Source of the DNA: Sarcocystis neurona
Taxonomy: Eukaryota > Apicomplexa > Conoidasida > Eucoccidiorida > Sarcocystidae
NCBI GenBank assembly: GCA_000727475.1
Contig: KL647302.1
Location: forward strand, 2,884,369 to 2,948,368
DNA length: 64,000 nt
Direction of reading: 5' to 3'
The translations under genes were made by a program, and so were the position numbers. Positions 49,046 to 59,900 of this stretch are shown in pieces (the first letter of the stretch is position 1; every line of letters starts with the position of its first letter). The notes under the pieces are model-generated. The model saw only the letters and a list, made by a program, of their open reading frames with translations, searched no databases and was not told the origin of the DNA.

Positions 49046-49827
49046 ATGTGCGCTGAAATACTTCGAAGGCTGGACCGCTTGTTTGGATGCATTCGCCTGC
49101 AAGGAAGCTCCGGATACCAGTTCAGTGCTGACACGCAAAGTGGACACACGGACCTGTGCACATCAGCGGCGCCCTGCTTTAGACCGTGCACAGCAACCAC
49201 AGGTAAAGGGCTATTATCCGACACCTTTCAGTCTAGTTCCCGCCACACGGTCGTCGCGCAGGCCTGGTCTCTTGTACTCTTGGCGGTGTTGGATAAGAAG
49301 CAAACTGACAAGGTTTGCCGTACGCCGAAATGTGTAAGCAGTGAAGAGGACTTCTCCTGCACGCTTGATGCCGTACACAATTTCCACTGCGGCTTTTCCA
49401 CTACACCAATGTAGGTGTCGCTAGAGTTACACTGATGCTTCTGACGCTTCGGAAAACTCGCACCCAATTTCTGGTGAGGCTGACAAGCCACGTGGTGTTC
49501 TGCAGTGAGACGGAACGATCAAGGAGTTCTTACACGTTCTACAGTTGTAGCGTTGCGACAGGCTCTCTTCCGCCGTTTAGGGTGGTTCTCAAATACGACC
49601 CCGTGCTCTGGAGTTGTCACAACCACAGGCAAAGCCTGCTGAACAGCGAGATACAGGCTGCAGTCGAAGCGAGGCGTCAGGTAGCATCAGTGGTTTCTGT
49701 TCGCGTAGTGAAAAAACGACCTCAGTTCCTAACAGCGCAAACGTCAAGAATAATCATTGAAGCCGACGCAAAGGCGAGATTTCTGTGGATCAGTACACAT
49801 TCCACATGGATAAGTAGTCAGGACTAA
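49046..49827 (+). CDS. Candidate two-exon gene, ~189 residues, function unknown
   Basis: Exon 1 (49,046-49,202) starts at ATG, reads MCAEILRRLDRLFGCIRL and onward, and ends in phase 1 at CAG|GTAAAG. Exon 2 (49,415-49,827) follows CGGCTTTTCCACTACACCAATGTAG, a pyrimidine-rich acceptor, also phase 1, and stays open for 137 codons to TAA. The exon 2 frame is open for about 150 codons in total. The product has alternating hydrophobic segments (VARVTLMLLTLRK, PPFRVVLKYDPVLW, VASVVSVRVVKKR), which suggests beta structure, and no transmembrane or signal segment. The 209-base intron is normal for coccidia. No family was recognised. It may have further upstream exons. Confidence 0.33.
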
Positions 49828-50420
49828 ACAGGATGGGGCGTCGTGAGAGGCTGCCGGCTTACTGCTTAGAAAACGCTGCCGAGGTCCTGCATCGAGTTGC
49901 GGGGACCAGATAAATTGCACTGAACAGTTTTATGTCAGGCGGCTATTAGTAAGCGCGTGTGCAGATTCGTTCCTTGCAGGTGCAGTGTGCCACAACGTTT
50001 GAACTATACTGGGCTGGGAGATGCTGACCCGATGCGGCGAGAAATTCGACGAGAAACAGCCTCAAAGGACACCGCCTGCGGACTTCACGGAAGAATGTAT
50101 GAGGCTTGTTGCAAGCTGCATGGATGTTTGGGATTGCTCTTCTGCACGAAATGCACTTGAAGGCCACAAGGACAATTCACTAAGATAATAGTAAAAAACA
50201 GAACTCACATGCCCGACGGTGCAAGTTTTGGTCAGTCAAACTGTCCAAGAGCTCCGTTGTTCCAAGAGCTCCGTTCCTTACAGTTCTGCCAACTTCGTTA
50301 ACCTTGATATCATTTGCGTCTGGTTCCATACGGTAAGATTTAGAGGTGAAGAATCACGTGTCCACGTGACTTCGCCGCCGCCACTTCCCGCGACAACCCC
50401 CCCAGCAGCTTAGCACTTTG

Positions 50421-50988
50421 CAGCGCGGCGCACCGTTGTACGGTCTGTGCCTGGGTGACTTAATTTGAGCAAAATATAACTCCGTTTCGCGCGCTTCCAG
50501 CTTACCTGCTGGGCGCGGTCAGCGGCCGAGGCGTGGGGCGAGTGGCAGAACAGAGAGAAGGTTACAAGAGTGAGTTTTAACATTCACAACTGAAACGGCT
50601 ACACGCCTGAAAGTCATGACGGACAACTTTCTCGACGAATACTCCGCATATGAGTTTAATAAGCACTGCCATGTAAGAAGCGAACAGTCACCGAAGCAGT
50701 CTTCCACTGGTAAGAATCAGCGACGTGCAGGTATCCTTGAATTAGGTGAAATACATCTGAAGCCTGTCTGCCATCGTGTGGAGATAGAATAGGCCAGACG
50801 GGAAGGAGTTGTCATGGACTGTCTATTTAACTGCCCCTCAGAGAAAACAGGGGAATTTCTGTGTCTCCAATTTACTGGTCTCGGCCGCTGACTGCGCCCA
50901 GAAGGCAAGCTGGAAGCGCGCGAAACGGAGTTATCTTTTGCTCAAATTAAGTCACCCAGTCACAGACCGTACAACGGTGCGCCGCTGC
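50421..50988. mobile_element. MITE-like element with 110-bp terminal inverted repeats
   Basis: The left arm (50,421-50,530) starts CAGCGCGGCGCACCGTTGTA and the right arm (50,880-50,988) is its reverse complement with about 90 % identity. Shared blocks include GGTGACTTAATTTGAGCAAAA, TAACTCCGTTTCGCGCGCTT and CAGCGGCCGAG. Homology stops sharply at both outer ends. The loop of about 350 bases has no symmetry and no substantial open frame. Arm length, overall size and lack of coding capacity fit a non-autonomous DNA transposon. The CAG...CTG ends recall hAT-type termini, but the flanking 8-mers (GCACTTTG and CCTTTTGA) are not identical, so the superfamily is unassigned. Confidence 0.78.
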
Positions 50989-53006
50989 CTTTTGATCTGC
51001 CGCGTCGACACCGGAGACGATCTACGAAAAAGTTGAAGCAACATTCGTGGTGGTGTCGAGGAAATTCCATGTCGGAAGTGTAGTCCCAAAAATTAATTTC
51101 TCAGGATGTGACGCACGGATAGACCCCTGTAGGAACACCGACGGTAGTACGCCTTTAAATCCTGGTCGTTCAGATGACATCCTCTCTTCGAAGAACGGCA
51201 TGCAGAGCTTAGGGTGCCAGAGAGAGTGTAAAGGACTTTACTGGTCACACTCTCTCAAAGTGTGTGCTCTTTTACAACTTGCAGGACTTTGTCCCTACGC
51301 CGCCCGCAGACGTAGTCTGTGTTGAATGTAGAGAGCAAGACTGCTCTGTACAGAGGATACATACATGCGTGCGCAAACGCTGCTTCCCACTCCCCCATAA
51401 GCGACCAGCTCTCTGCCGAGGTACTCCGCGTTCCGAGTATCTCATAGTCGCCACCGCCGAAGAGTTTCCTGTGGACGCAAAGTTTCGATCACGCTTGAAA
51501 CCAGTCGGCGTGCTGCGGCAATGAACACGAATGATTACGTTTGGGTGGCGGGCTGAAGTTTCAAATTTCCACTTAGCCCTTCGACCTCTATCTGCACGGC
51601 AACAGCGCAGCAACCGCGCTATTAAAGGAGAGCGAGAATACTGAAGTCGCCAATGCGTTTGAAAATCCCCTGTATTTCTTCCAAGGGTCGAGTGTGCTGT
51701 CCTATTAGCACAGTAGTTCTCCGGTGGCTCTGACGTTTCTTCCTCAGCGGAGACGATGCAACAGTACAGCCTACTACTTGCAGCGGACAACAAACAGGCT
51801 AGGGAAGCTGAGTGATCCAAGTCGACCTTGGCGTAACGCCCGCGAAGTGACGGAGAACACCAGGAGAGAGTTGTTTGAGGTGTAGTAGCACATCCCCAAC
51901 AGTACGTGTGTATTCTATGAGAATACTATGTCGCGCCAGCGAGCCGCAGAAGCTATATATATGAGCCGTTCTATATGTAGCGACATGGGTGTTAACCGGC
52001 ACGCAGCGTACTGCACAAGCAAGCAGGCCACATAACAAACGTAGACGGTACGCAACTTCCAGAAGTCGAGTCTCAGACTGCAGCTCCGCAGCACGCTGAC
52101 CGACGCCGGCATCTGCTCACCTCAACCGCAGTGCACGAAATGAGACAAGATACATTCAAGGCAAAACTAACACGGTCAAGAGCCCCCGGAATCACCACAT
52201 GTTCACGTGGAAGTACACAGCTCCCGACTGTGCTCTACCCTTGCGTGACGCCTGCGAACTTAAGCCAAAGAACAAGAACGGCTTGTCTCCTAACAGCCAC
52301 GCTGGTCTCCTTCCTCACTTCTCGAACGGGCTTGTTTCAGCGTTTCGCAAAGTTGGTAGTAACTGCGGTAAATGTCCTGTCTAGGGTGGAAATGAGGGAG
52401 AATGCCGGTTTACATTTTAGAGGCTGTTCATATTTCGATACTACTGCACACACATGTGAGCATACTACAATGCGATTCGAATATTTCAGATGCTGCTGCG
52501 GCTGTCGCGGAACGCCGTGATAACGGTGACGTACAGATTGGACATTCTTTAAGACGTAGTGTCTGGAGTCCGTGTCTGATGAGAAGGAGACGTGTGCGCT
52601 AAAGTGATTCTTTGGTGGCCGCGCGTCGAAAGACACAGAATACTCAGAACTTCCGCCTCACAACGTGCTCAGCTGATGGCGCAGGCTACGCGACCGACGC
52701 CGCGGTGTGAGCGGGCACGTTGTAGAACAAGAGCGAAGGGGTGGTTGCTGACTCGCAGTATTTATCGATGACCCCACCAGCGCCGCAGACTTTCTACCTG
52801 AATTGGGGGCGGTACAAAGTAGCGGAGTCAGCAGAGGGGAAGGAAGCGAAAATCCGGCCTTTTGCGTAGCGAACGTGAGTGATGCCAGCAAGGTCTTTTG
52901 TGGCCGCCGTGTACTACCGGCGCGGGGATTCACTCGTGTAGGCATATACGCGATCGTAACTACGTAGAGCGTAGCGTGGAGCGTTCGACCAGCAGCCACG
53001 GTTGTG
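50989..53006. other. No supported gene
   Basis: Frames of up to 182 codons (51,272-51,820, - strand) show no domain. The last part may hold the 5' flank of the candidate gene that starts at 53,007. A small TA cluster lies near 51,950. Confidence 0.4.
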
Positions 53007-53594
53007 ATGGAACGGTGTAAGCTGCTCACGCAGTCCCCGTCAGAACTGAGGAAAACCGTGCGCCGGAATGACCTGGCAGGCGTTGTGCATATCGTTGAAC
53101 TATTCGAGAGCGGGAATGACGATAGTGACGTGAGTTCTCAACGCGAGAGGTAGTTTACACGAGAACATGGAGCGAATGCTTCATTCAAGAGGTGGGGTCA
53201 AATGGGTGACCACAGGCAAGAAGACGACGAGCAAACTCCTCATATACAGGAGAAGGTGAAGAAGCAGAAATCTGCGTTCTCCACATTGAGGCATAGTGCT
53301 GCACAGACGGCGCGCCTCGTTGCTGCGCAGGTTGGACTTGTCATCCGAGGAACGGGTTGTTCTGTGATAACGCTCTTGCAGAACGTCAGTGCAGGAGAGG
53401 CTACGAACGCAATCAGGGTTCCACGAATCCGGGGAAGGCATCTGCCCAGACGTTTGGGCGGTACGGTCACGGTATGTTGGTTCTCTGCCTGGCGGCAGGC
53501 TGCGCATGTAGTGTCACGACGAGCGCCGTCATCGAAGGTACGACAGAGAACGCGTAAAACTAGTGATTGCTGCAGCCCACGTGTTAAAAACTGA
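53007..53594 (+). CDS. Candidate gene start with two exons, function unknown
   Basis: Exon 1 (53,007-53,129) begins at ATG in the context GTTGTGATGG and reads 41 codons (MERCKLLTQSPSELRKTVRR, later VVHIVELFESGNDD) to a phase 0 consensus donor, GAC|GTGAGT. After 120 bases, exon 2 resumes in phase 0 behind CAAACTCCTCATATACAG at 53,250 with a basic stretch (EKVKKQKSAFSTLRHSAAQT). It may end at CAG|GTTGGA (53,330) or run on in the same open frame to the stop at 53,594. The ATG, consensus donor, good acceptor and matching phase together make chance less likely, but no domain is recognised and downstream exons were not resolved. Confidence 0.38.
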
Positions 53595-56334
53595 AACGCA
53601 CAGTCCGTACGTTTCAGTCGAGTTCAACGCACTACAGGCCTATGCATTTCAACTAGGAGATGATATCCATTCACGTGTATACAAATAGATAGTGACAACA
53701 CCGCGAACAGGTGCCGAGTAAAAATAAAGGGGAGTGCTTCGCAACCGTACACGGCTCTTGCAGAGAAAAAGTTTACCGTGCCAGTGCCAATTTTATTTTC
53801 GTACTCGCTCCCACACATTTAGGCTAAAATGAATCTTGGTGTGCGGCTCATCGCCCCACGACACGTTGGTCGTGAAGTACACAATTACGGCCTTCTCTCG
53901 GATCACTCGCGATCTTCGGTGACTCACGAGACCGGAAACCATGGCGTGTCTCCTGAAACGTTATGGTCCCTTCTCCCTTTTTCGCGTGAATTTCGTTTCG
54001 TCGTACCGTGGCGTTGGCCGCGACTCCCGGCTACTCCGGAACGAGGCTGAAAAACAGAGTGGGCAAGATTTAACGTTGTGTTTCATGAAACGCGAGGTAC
54101 CGCTGCCGCAGACAAATCAATATGCGAGGTGCATACGCTGGTTGTGTGCAAGGCGTTATATATGTAAGATGTCGTATTAGGGGGTGTTCGCGGGAGAGAC
54201 AAAGACGTGTGTGTGGTTACGCTACTCAGGCGACTGCATTTCGACAGGTGTGAATACTATGTACTTCGGCAGGCAAACGCAGTCGAATCGTAGTGAATCG
54301 TATACGGGTGGCACTACGGTGGGAGGATGCGTTTCGTGCGTCGGTAGGAGTTCTGGTAAAACTGTCCGCCGAACTGCATTGTTAATGTCTTCCCTCGCTT
54401 GGGCTGCAGGATACAATATGTTCCGCAGGTCAAGCAGGAAACGAACTCGGCTGAGCGCAGCAGAGCTCTGGTGGCCACCTTGTCAGGTAGCAGGACCTGA
54501 GACCTGATGCTTGTAGAGATCACGTTTCCTAAATACGTAGGGTGAAGCCAGGTACTGACCACAGAACTGCGGTCATGATGAAATCCGCACCCACAGCCGC
54601 GGTCACGTCTTTGGACAGACATGCGCGAACTGGCCAGAAGCGTTTGTGCGTTTTCTGAAATGGGCGGAAAACTAAACTGTTGGCTCCGCCGCTTGCACGA
54701 GGTGAGGCAGACGGTCGCCCCAAAGCTGCGAGGACGGTCTGGTTTCCCAAACTGACAGGCCTCATCACAGAACGTGTATGGTATGAAGCGAAATACAAGT
54801 CCTGCGCAGTCGAAGAGAGGCACCGCTTCACCTGCTCACGAGCGACCCACCGTAGTGCGCAGTCTGAGACACCCTATTGTAGGGAGGATGCGTTTCGTAC
54901 TACGGTGAGGGAGTGGTTCGTTTCGATTAAATAAAGCAATCCGTGCTGGACGACGATGCGAAAGAGGATGTAAAGAGAAGGAGAGTTCTGTGACCTTTCA
55001 CAAAACATTCGGGAACACGTTGGAGCCGTCGTGTTGGGGCTTCGCGGACAAAAACTCCCATCAAAGCGCTGTTGGTTCAGAATAGCCACGTATGCCGTCT
55101 GCAAAGTCGGCAGCGTAAACGTCCAAAATACTGTCCAGTAGGTCGCTTTGGTGGGAATTCAAAATATGCAGCCCGTGAGAATCGACTGAGTTCATCACGC
55201 TGCATGCGCCTCAGACAGGGCTCTTAAGAGGGGACTAACATCCCAGTAGGCGGGAAGAAGACGTGCCTACTGGCCGCAAGCGCATCGGTCGAAGGCGTGC
55301 GACGAGCTGCATTTTGTGCCTTGCACGACTCTTGGTAGTTTGGAGACCGATCGCCCGTCGGTGCCGTTTATACACCATAAGTACAAAGGTTGAGAAACCA
55401 AGCATCTCGGTAGGTCTCAAGACGTGACACGTTCAGGCTAGAGTGAATTCAGTTTTCGTGGCCAGGGAGAGTGTAGACGTTGGAAAGGAAATGCGTCACT
55501 CGCATGTTTGCTGTGGAGTTGCACCGCCCCCGCTTGATGCCCAGGAGGAGGTGCGGCCCTGACCTGTGTCCTGCGCAGACAAAGACATGTCACTTCCCCA
55601 GTCCCGAAGCAAGTTCTCCCCAGCGTATCGAAACGTCGACTGGGATATTCGATGTTGTTCCGTCTTTGAAAAAGGAAAGTGGGAGGGAATAAGACTGGAA
55701 TTCCCAACGGTAGTGATGACCCGAGATGGATAGGGCATAAGTGAGAAAGACTGGGTGTGCCTCACAGATTGTAACTGCTGACGCAGCTGTTGGGAGACCG
55801 TGCGTCGAACTTGTACATCTCGCAAGAAATGGTGCAAGATTTGTGCGGCGTCGTGGTTCTGGTCCCCTCTGCGCGGAGCCAAAACTGGTGTGCTGCATGC
55901 CAATTCGGCGACTACGTTTCGACAAGCATACTACACGTCCGCTGGAACACCCCCTTCAACGCTTAGTGCAGGCGATGCGATTGAGGAGGCGGTGTGTGCA
56001 GACAGGGCTCACAACAGGTGCAGATTGAGTGCAGTTTGAAAAGACGCACTCGAGTGAGTTCGGGAAAAAGTGTTCGTTGAACCATCTGCTGATGCATCAG
56101 CACGGCCCAATTTACACTGCAGGTTACTCGAAACAGCGAATTGGCAAGCCGTGGGGAGATCGACTGGGGCTTCTCTCTTAACGGACCTGCTTTCAACTAG
56201 GCGTCTTAGTAGCCGCTGTCAGCCGGCGGGTTTAGACGTAAAAAAAATGGTTCTAGCTCTTGCACGCCTGCTACGTTCAAAAACGCATACGAAGGAAGAA
56301 GTGACTCACGGAGTAACTGCGGTGGAATGTTGAC
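53595..56334. other. No supported gene
   Basis: Overlapping frames of 60-170 codons occur on both strands without domains. The segment may contain later exons of the candidate gene that starts at 53,007. It shows no clear similarity to the 1.3-kb repeat units on its right. Confidence 0.4.
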
Positions 56335-56335
56335 A

Positions 56336-56480
56336 GCTGCGCAGACAGACAGAATCGCGTCCCTGGGAAGTCATGCTTCGAACTGTCCGGAGAATGTTTG
56401 TGCATTTGCTGCGCAGACAGACAGAATCTCGTCCCTGGGAAGTCATGCTTCGAACTGTCCGGAGAATGTTTGTGCATTTG
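56336..56480. repeat. 72-bp tandem duplication, two nearly identical copies
   Basis: GCTGCGCAGACAGACAGAAT through GAGAATGTTTGTGCATTT occurs twice, with GCAGACAGAC at 56,341 and 56,413. The only difference seen is CG versus CT after GAAT. The period of 72 is a multiple of three, so open frames through it (for example 56,327-56,542) carry a 24-residue internal duplication. The near identity marks it as recent. Confidence 0.93.
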
Positions 56481-56909
56481 CTGGAATGGGTGGAAATGCT
56501 GACTCAACCGTTTACGCTGATCGGGCAGGGAGGTGGACGTAGCCCGCAAGGACGGTCCCCCTTCTGTCAGCAGCTGGCGTCAGAGGACCGAGCTTGAAAA
56601 GCAAGTGTCGAAAAATGGGTCCTGCGTTGTCAAACACAAAGAAGCACAGCTTCGCGTCTTCACTTCACCTACCCGACACTATTGCGACCTTGTAGACGGC
56701 ACCTCAGGTCCTTCTAAACCAGCAGGGCCTCGTCGGGACTCTTCGCAAACCACAACCCACCGACTCACCCTCCCTGCTTCTCTGTTGTCTCGAGAAAGTT
56801 CGCAGGACGTTCCTTTCCTTTCTCCTTTTTAACCCTAAGTATAACGAACGCCTCCCTTACCGTAACACCACATGGTTCCTCTCCTACAGCATCCCTCGGA
56901 CTCGGCAAG

Positions 56910-59900
56910 ACGAGATGGCCACGTGCGTATGCTGCGCCTGCGCACGCGTCAGTTCCCGTAATGTTCCGCTTCCATGGTAGGCCGCGACACTCTTTTGTGA
57001 TCTATGAGTGCTGCCGTCGTGGGCGCTGGAAACTGCAGTGTGATCTGTCGGCAGGGCCGTATTTACGCGCTCTGGCAGAAGCAGTAAGGCCGACGTTTTG
57101 CTTTTGCAAACGGCGATTACGAGGTACGTATGAAAACCAGGGACATAGAATCGTATTCCCGCGTGGAACAGAACATAATTTTGTCCTCAACCAGGGTCAC
57201 CCGTGCACGCAGAGCAGCACTGCGACAGGCGTTCTTTCGTGGTTGAAACTGAAAACCACAAAGGAAGTTTACTTACCCAGCTCAATTGCACATCTTCCTT
57301 TACAGCAATTAGACCGACGTGACGCCGACGTCGCATCTGACTCGGTGAACACGAGTGGCCAACTGCTTGATTGCGATATGCGACGCCCGTATCCAGACAG
57401 CGGTGGACGTGGCTGAAGACTGCAGGCACTCGCAGATGTCGCTTGTGGTGATGAGCACCTGGGTCCTGCTGGTTTGCACACTCGAAGGTCAATCGATCTG
57501 ACTCGGTGCTCGGTCCCGCTATGAGAAGAACGCCACTGTCTGAACAAGTGTATTCATTTGGATTAAAGGACGAGTTGAGGCGACTGATACGAGATGAGGC
57601 CAAATCATGAAACCTGGTAGGCCGACACCGGTTGGTGTGACACATGCCATATGAAGAGAATCTACTGTGCACGCCATAGGCATTCGGTAACGAAACAGCA
57701 TGTGTGGCTGCAGACGACACCCTGTGAGGCTGCCTCTACACGCTCAGCCCATTAATTTATTGGTGTCCTTACTCACCAGAGACCAGTGGGTGGAGCGATG
57801 ACGCCCGCGGGGAGGCTCTTAGCCGTTCTCGAAGTTAAACGAACAATAGCTCGGCGCGTATCGGCGTGAACTGGCAGCAGCCTGCTGAAGGAGTACCCAA
57901 AGAGAATGCATGGCACAGCCACAGGCTTTCTTACATTCATCTTAATTTTCTGGCTGATCGAGTTCGCCCTATGTGAGGGAGTCCAGACTCGCAGGGTGCT
58001 GTTGTACTCACGTGCAGGAGAGGGACTGGTGGTGCCTGCATCTGGTCCTTATGCCCTTCTTTACTGCAGGATTCACAAACGATTCAGACCAGGTTCTTCA
58101 AGGTTCTTTTGCTTTTCTGTGGAAGTAGAACCCTGCGCACCCAGCTTCAGGGCTCCCACCGACACCTCGGGGGCGCGACTGCTACATCGGCGTAAGGCGG
58201 GTGTGGCTCTCGCTTCCTCGTTTTTCACGATATTAGCCTGCATTAGGGCGTCCGCGTACTCGTGCGTATGACACTCACGTGAGCGGGAGACCACGGGTGT
58301 CTGTTGCACGTGCACCCGCGTCAGCCGGCACAATGTTGCACCTCCATCACTGGCCGCGACCCTCTCTTGTTATCTGTGACCGCTGCTGTCGTTGGGATTG
58401 GCAGTGGGATATGATTCGTCGGGGTGAACAGCCTGTACACTTTGGGGGAATAGCCAGTAAGGCCGACCTTTTCCGTTTGGATAGAGTGATTACGAAGAAC
58501 GCATAGTATACAGGGGGGTGAACCCATACTCTCGCAGAGCCCAAACTCATTGTTTGTGCTCAGCTAGAATTACACGTGCACCGAGAGCATATCCTCAGGC
58601 TACAACCCGTAGATGAAGATGGGAATCGCGAAGGGTGTTCACGCGCGGGCTCAGCTGCAGTTGCCGCTCCACAGCAGCTCGTCCGAGGCGGCGCCGACAC
58701 CGCAGCCGTTCCGCTGCCCACGATTGTCGGTCTATTCACTGGGATATGCGACGCTGTTGCCGAGGTTGGCGCGTCCATTTGATTGAAGGAGGTAGGCACT
58801 CTCATGTGTCGCGGTCTGGTGATGTGCACCCGAGTCGGTCAAGTGTGGTGCAATCAGATGCCAGGCTATTTCTGGCGGCCTGGGTCATACTCATGAGTCG
58901 AGGAAGGCGTCACTGGTTGGACATGTGTAGTCGGAACGAATCAATGGAGAGCTGGTGCGATTGATGTGTGGCAGGGCCAGACGTGAATCTTAAGCGTAAA
59001 CAGGCCGACACCGCTGGGTTTGGGGCATGACGCCTGGAGAATGTGTGCAACAAGGGCCATGGGCGGACGGCGACGAATGAATATGTACGGCTGCAGAAGC
59101 TCCCTGCGAGGTTGCGCCTCATCACTCAGATCATTACATCACCGATGATCATGCTCAACAGGGAGCCTTGGATGGAGCGACGACGTCTAGAGGGAGATTT
59201 GCAACACCAAGGGTTAGCAGGTGGGGATTTTACCGCGTGGCGCTGCACTACCTGCAGATGTCATGCCCAATGATGATGCTCGACACAGCCACACTTCGTG
59301 ATCTAGTCGTGTCTACCTTTTCGTTGGGGGTGACCTGTTTAGGTGAAGACGACTGAGGGCGTCCAGTATCAAAAGCCACTGTGGTGCTCATGTACAGGAG
59401 GGGTACTTGTGTATGGCCGCGTGTGGGGCTCATGCCCTTCATTGCTGGCAGACTCACGCACGGCACTGACAACGTTGTCCTGTCTTCGTTTGTCTCTCTG
59501 TGAATGTAGATGTCCTGCACATCCAGTTTTCGAACACCCTCTGGACCCCTAGCAGGAAGACTGCCATATGGACATATGGCAAAGGCTATTTCTGTCCTGG
59601 GTGGAACCCGACGGTAGTCTGCGTTGCGATTTCGGCGCACTGGTGTGTACCTCGTGTGAGCGGGAGACCACGTGTATTAATTGCATGTGCGCACGCGCCA
59701 GCCGGCACTGGTTCGCAACTCCATCACCGACCGCGGCCCCCTGTTCTTATGCTTGACTGCTGCTCTCGTTGAGACCGGCAACCCCGATATGACCTGTGGT
59801 AATGTGCAGCATTAACTCCTTCGAAATAAGCTAGTAAGGCCGGTTTTTCCGTTGAAATGAGTGATGCTGAAACACGGATAGTAAATAGAGGCGTGACCGA

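Noticed and set aside
48686..49147. 153-codon - strand frame resembling an SRS-type surface antigen end
   Set aside because: The resemblance was limited to one strand-like stretch. The usual paired cysteines are missing, and the + strand model at 49,046 conflicts with it.
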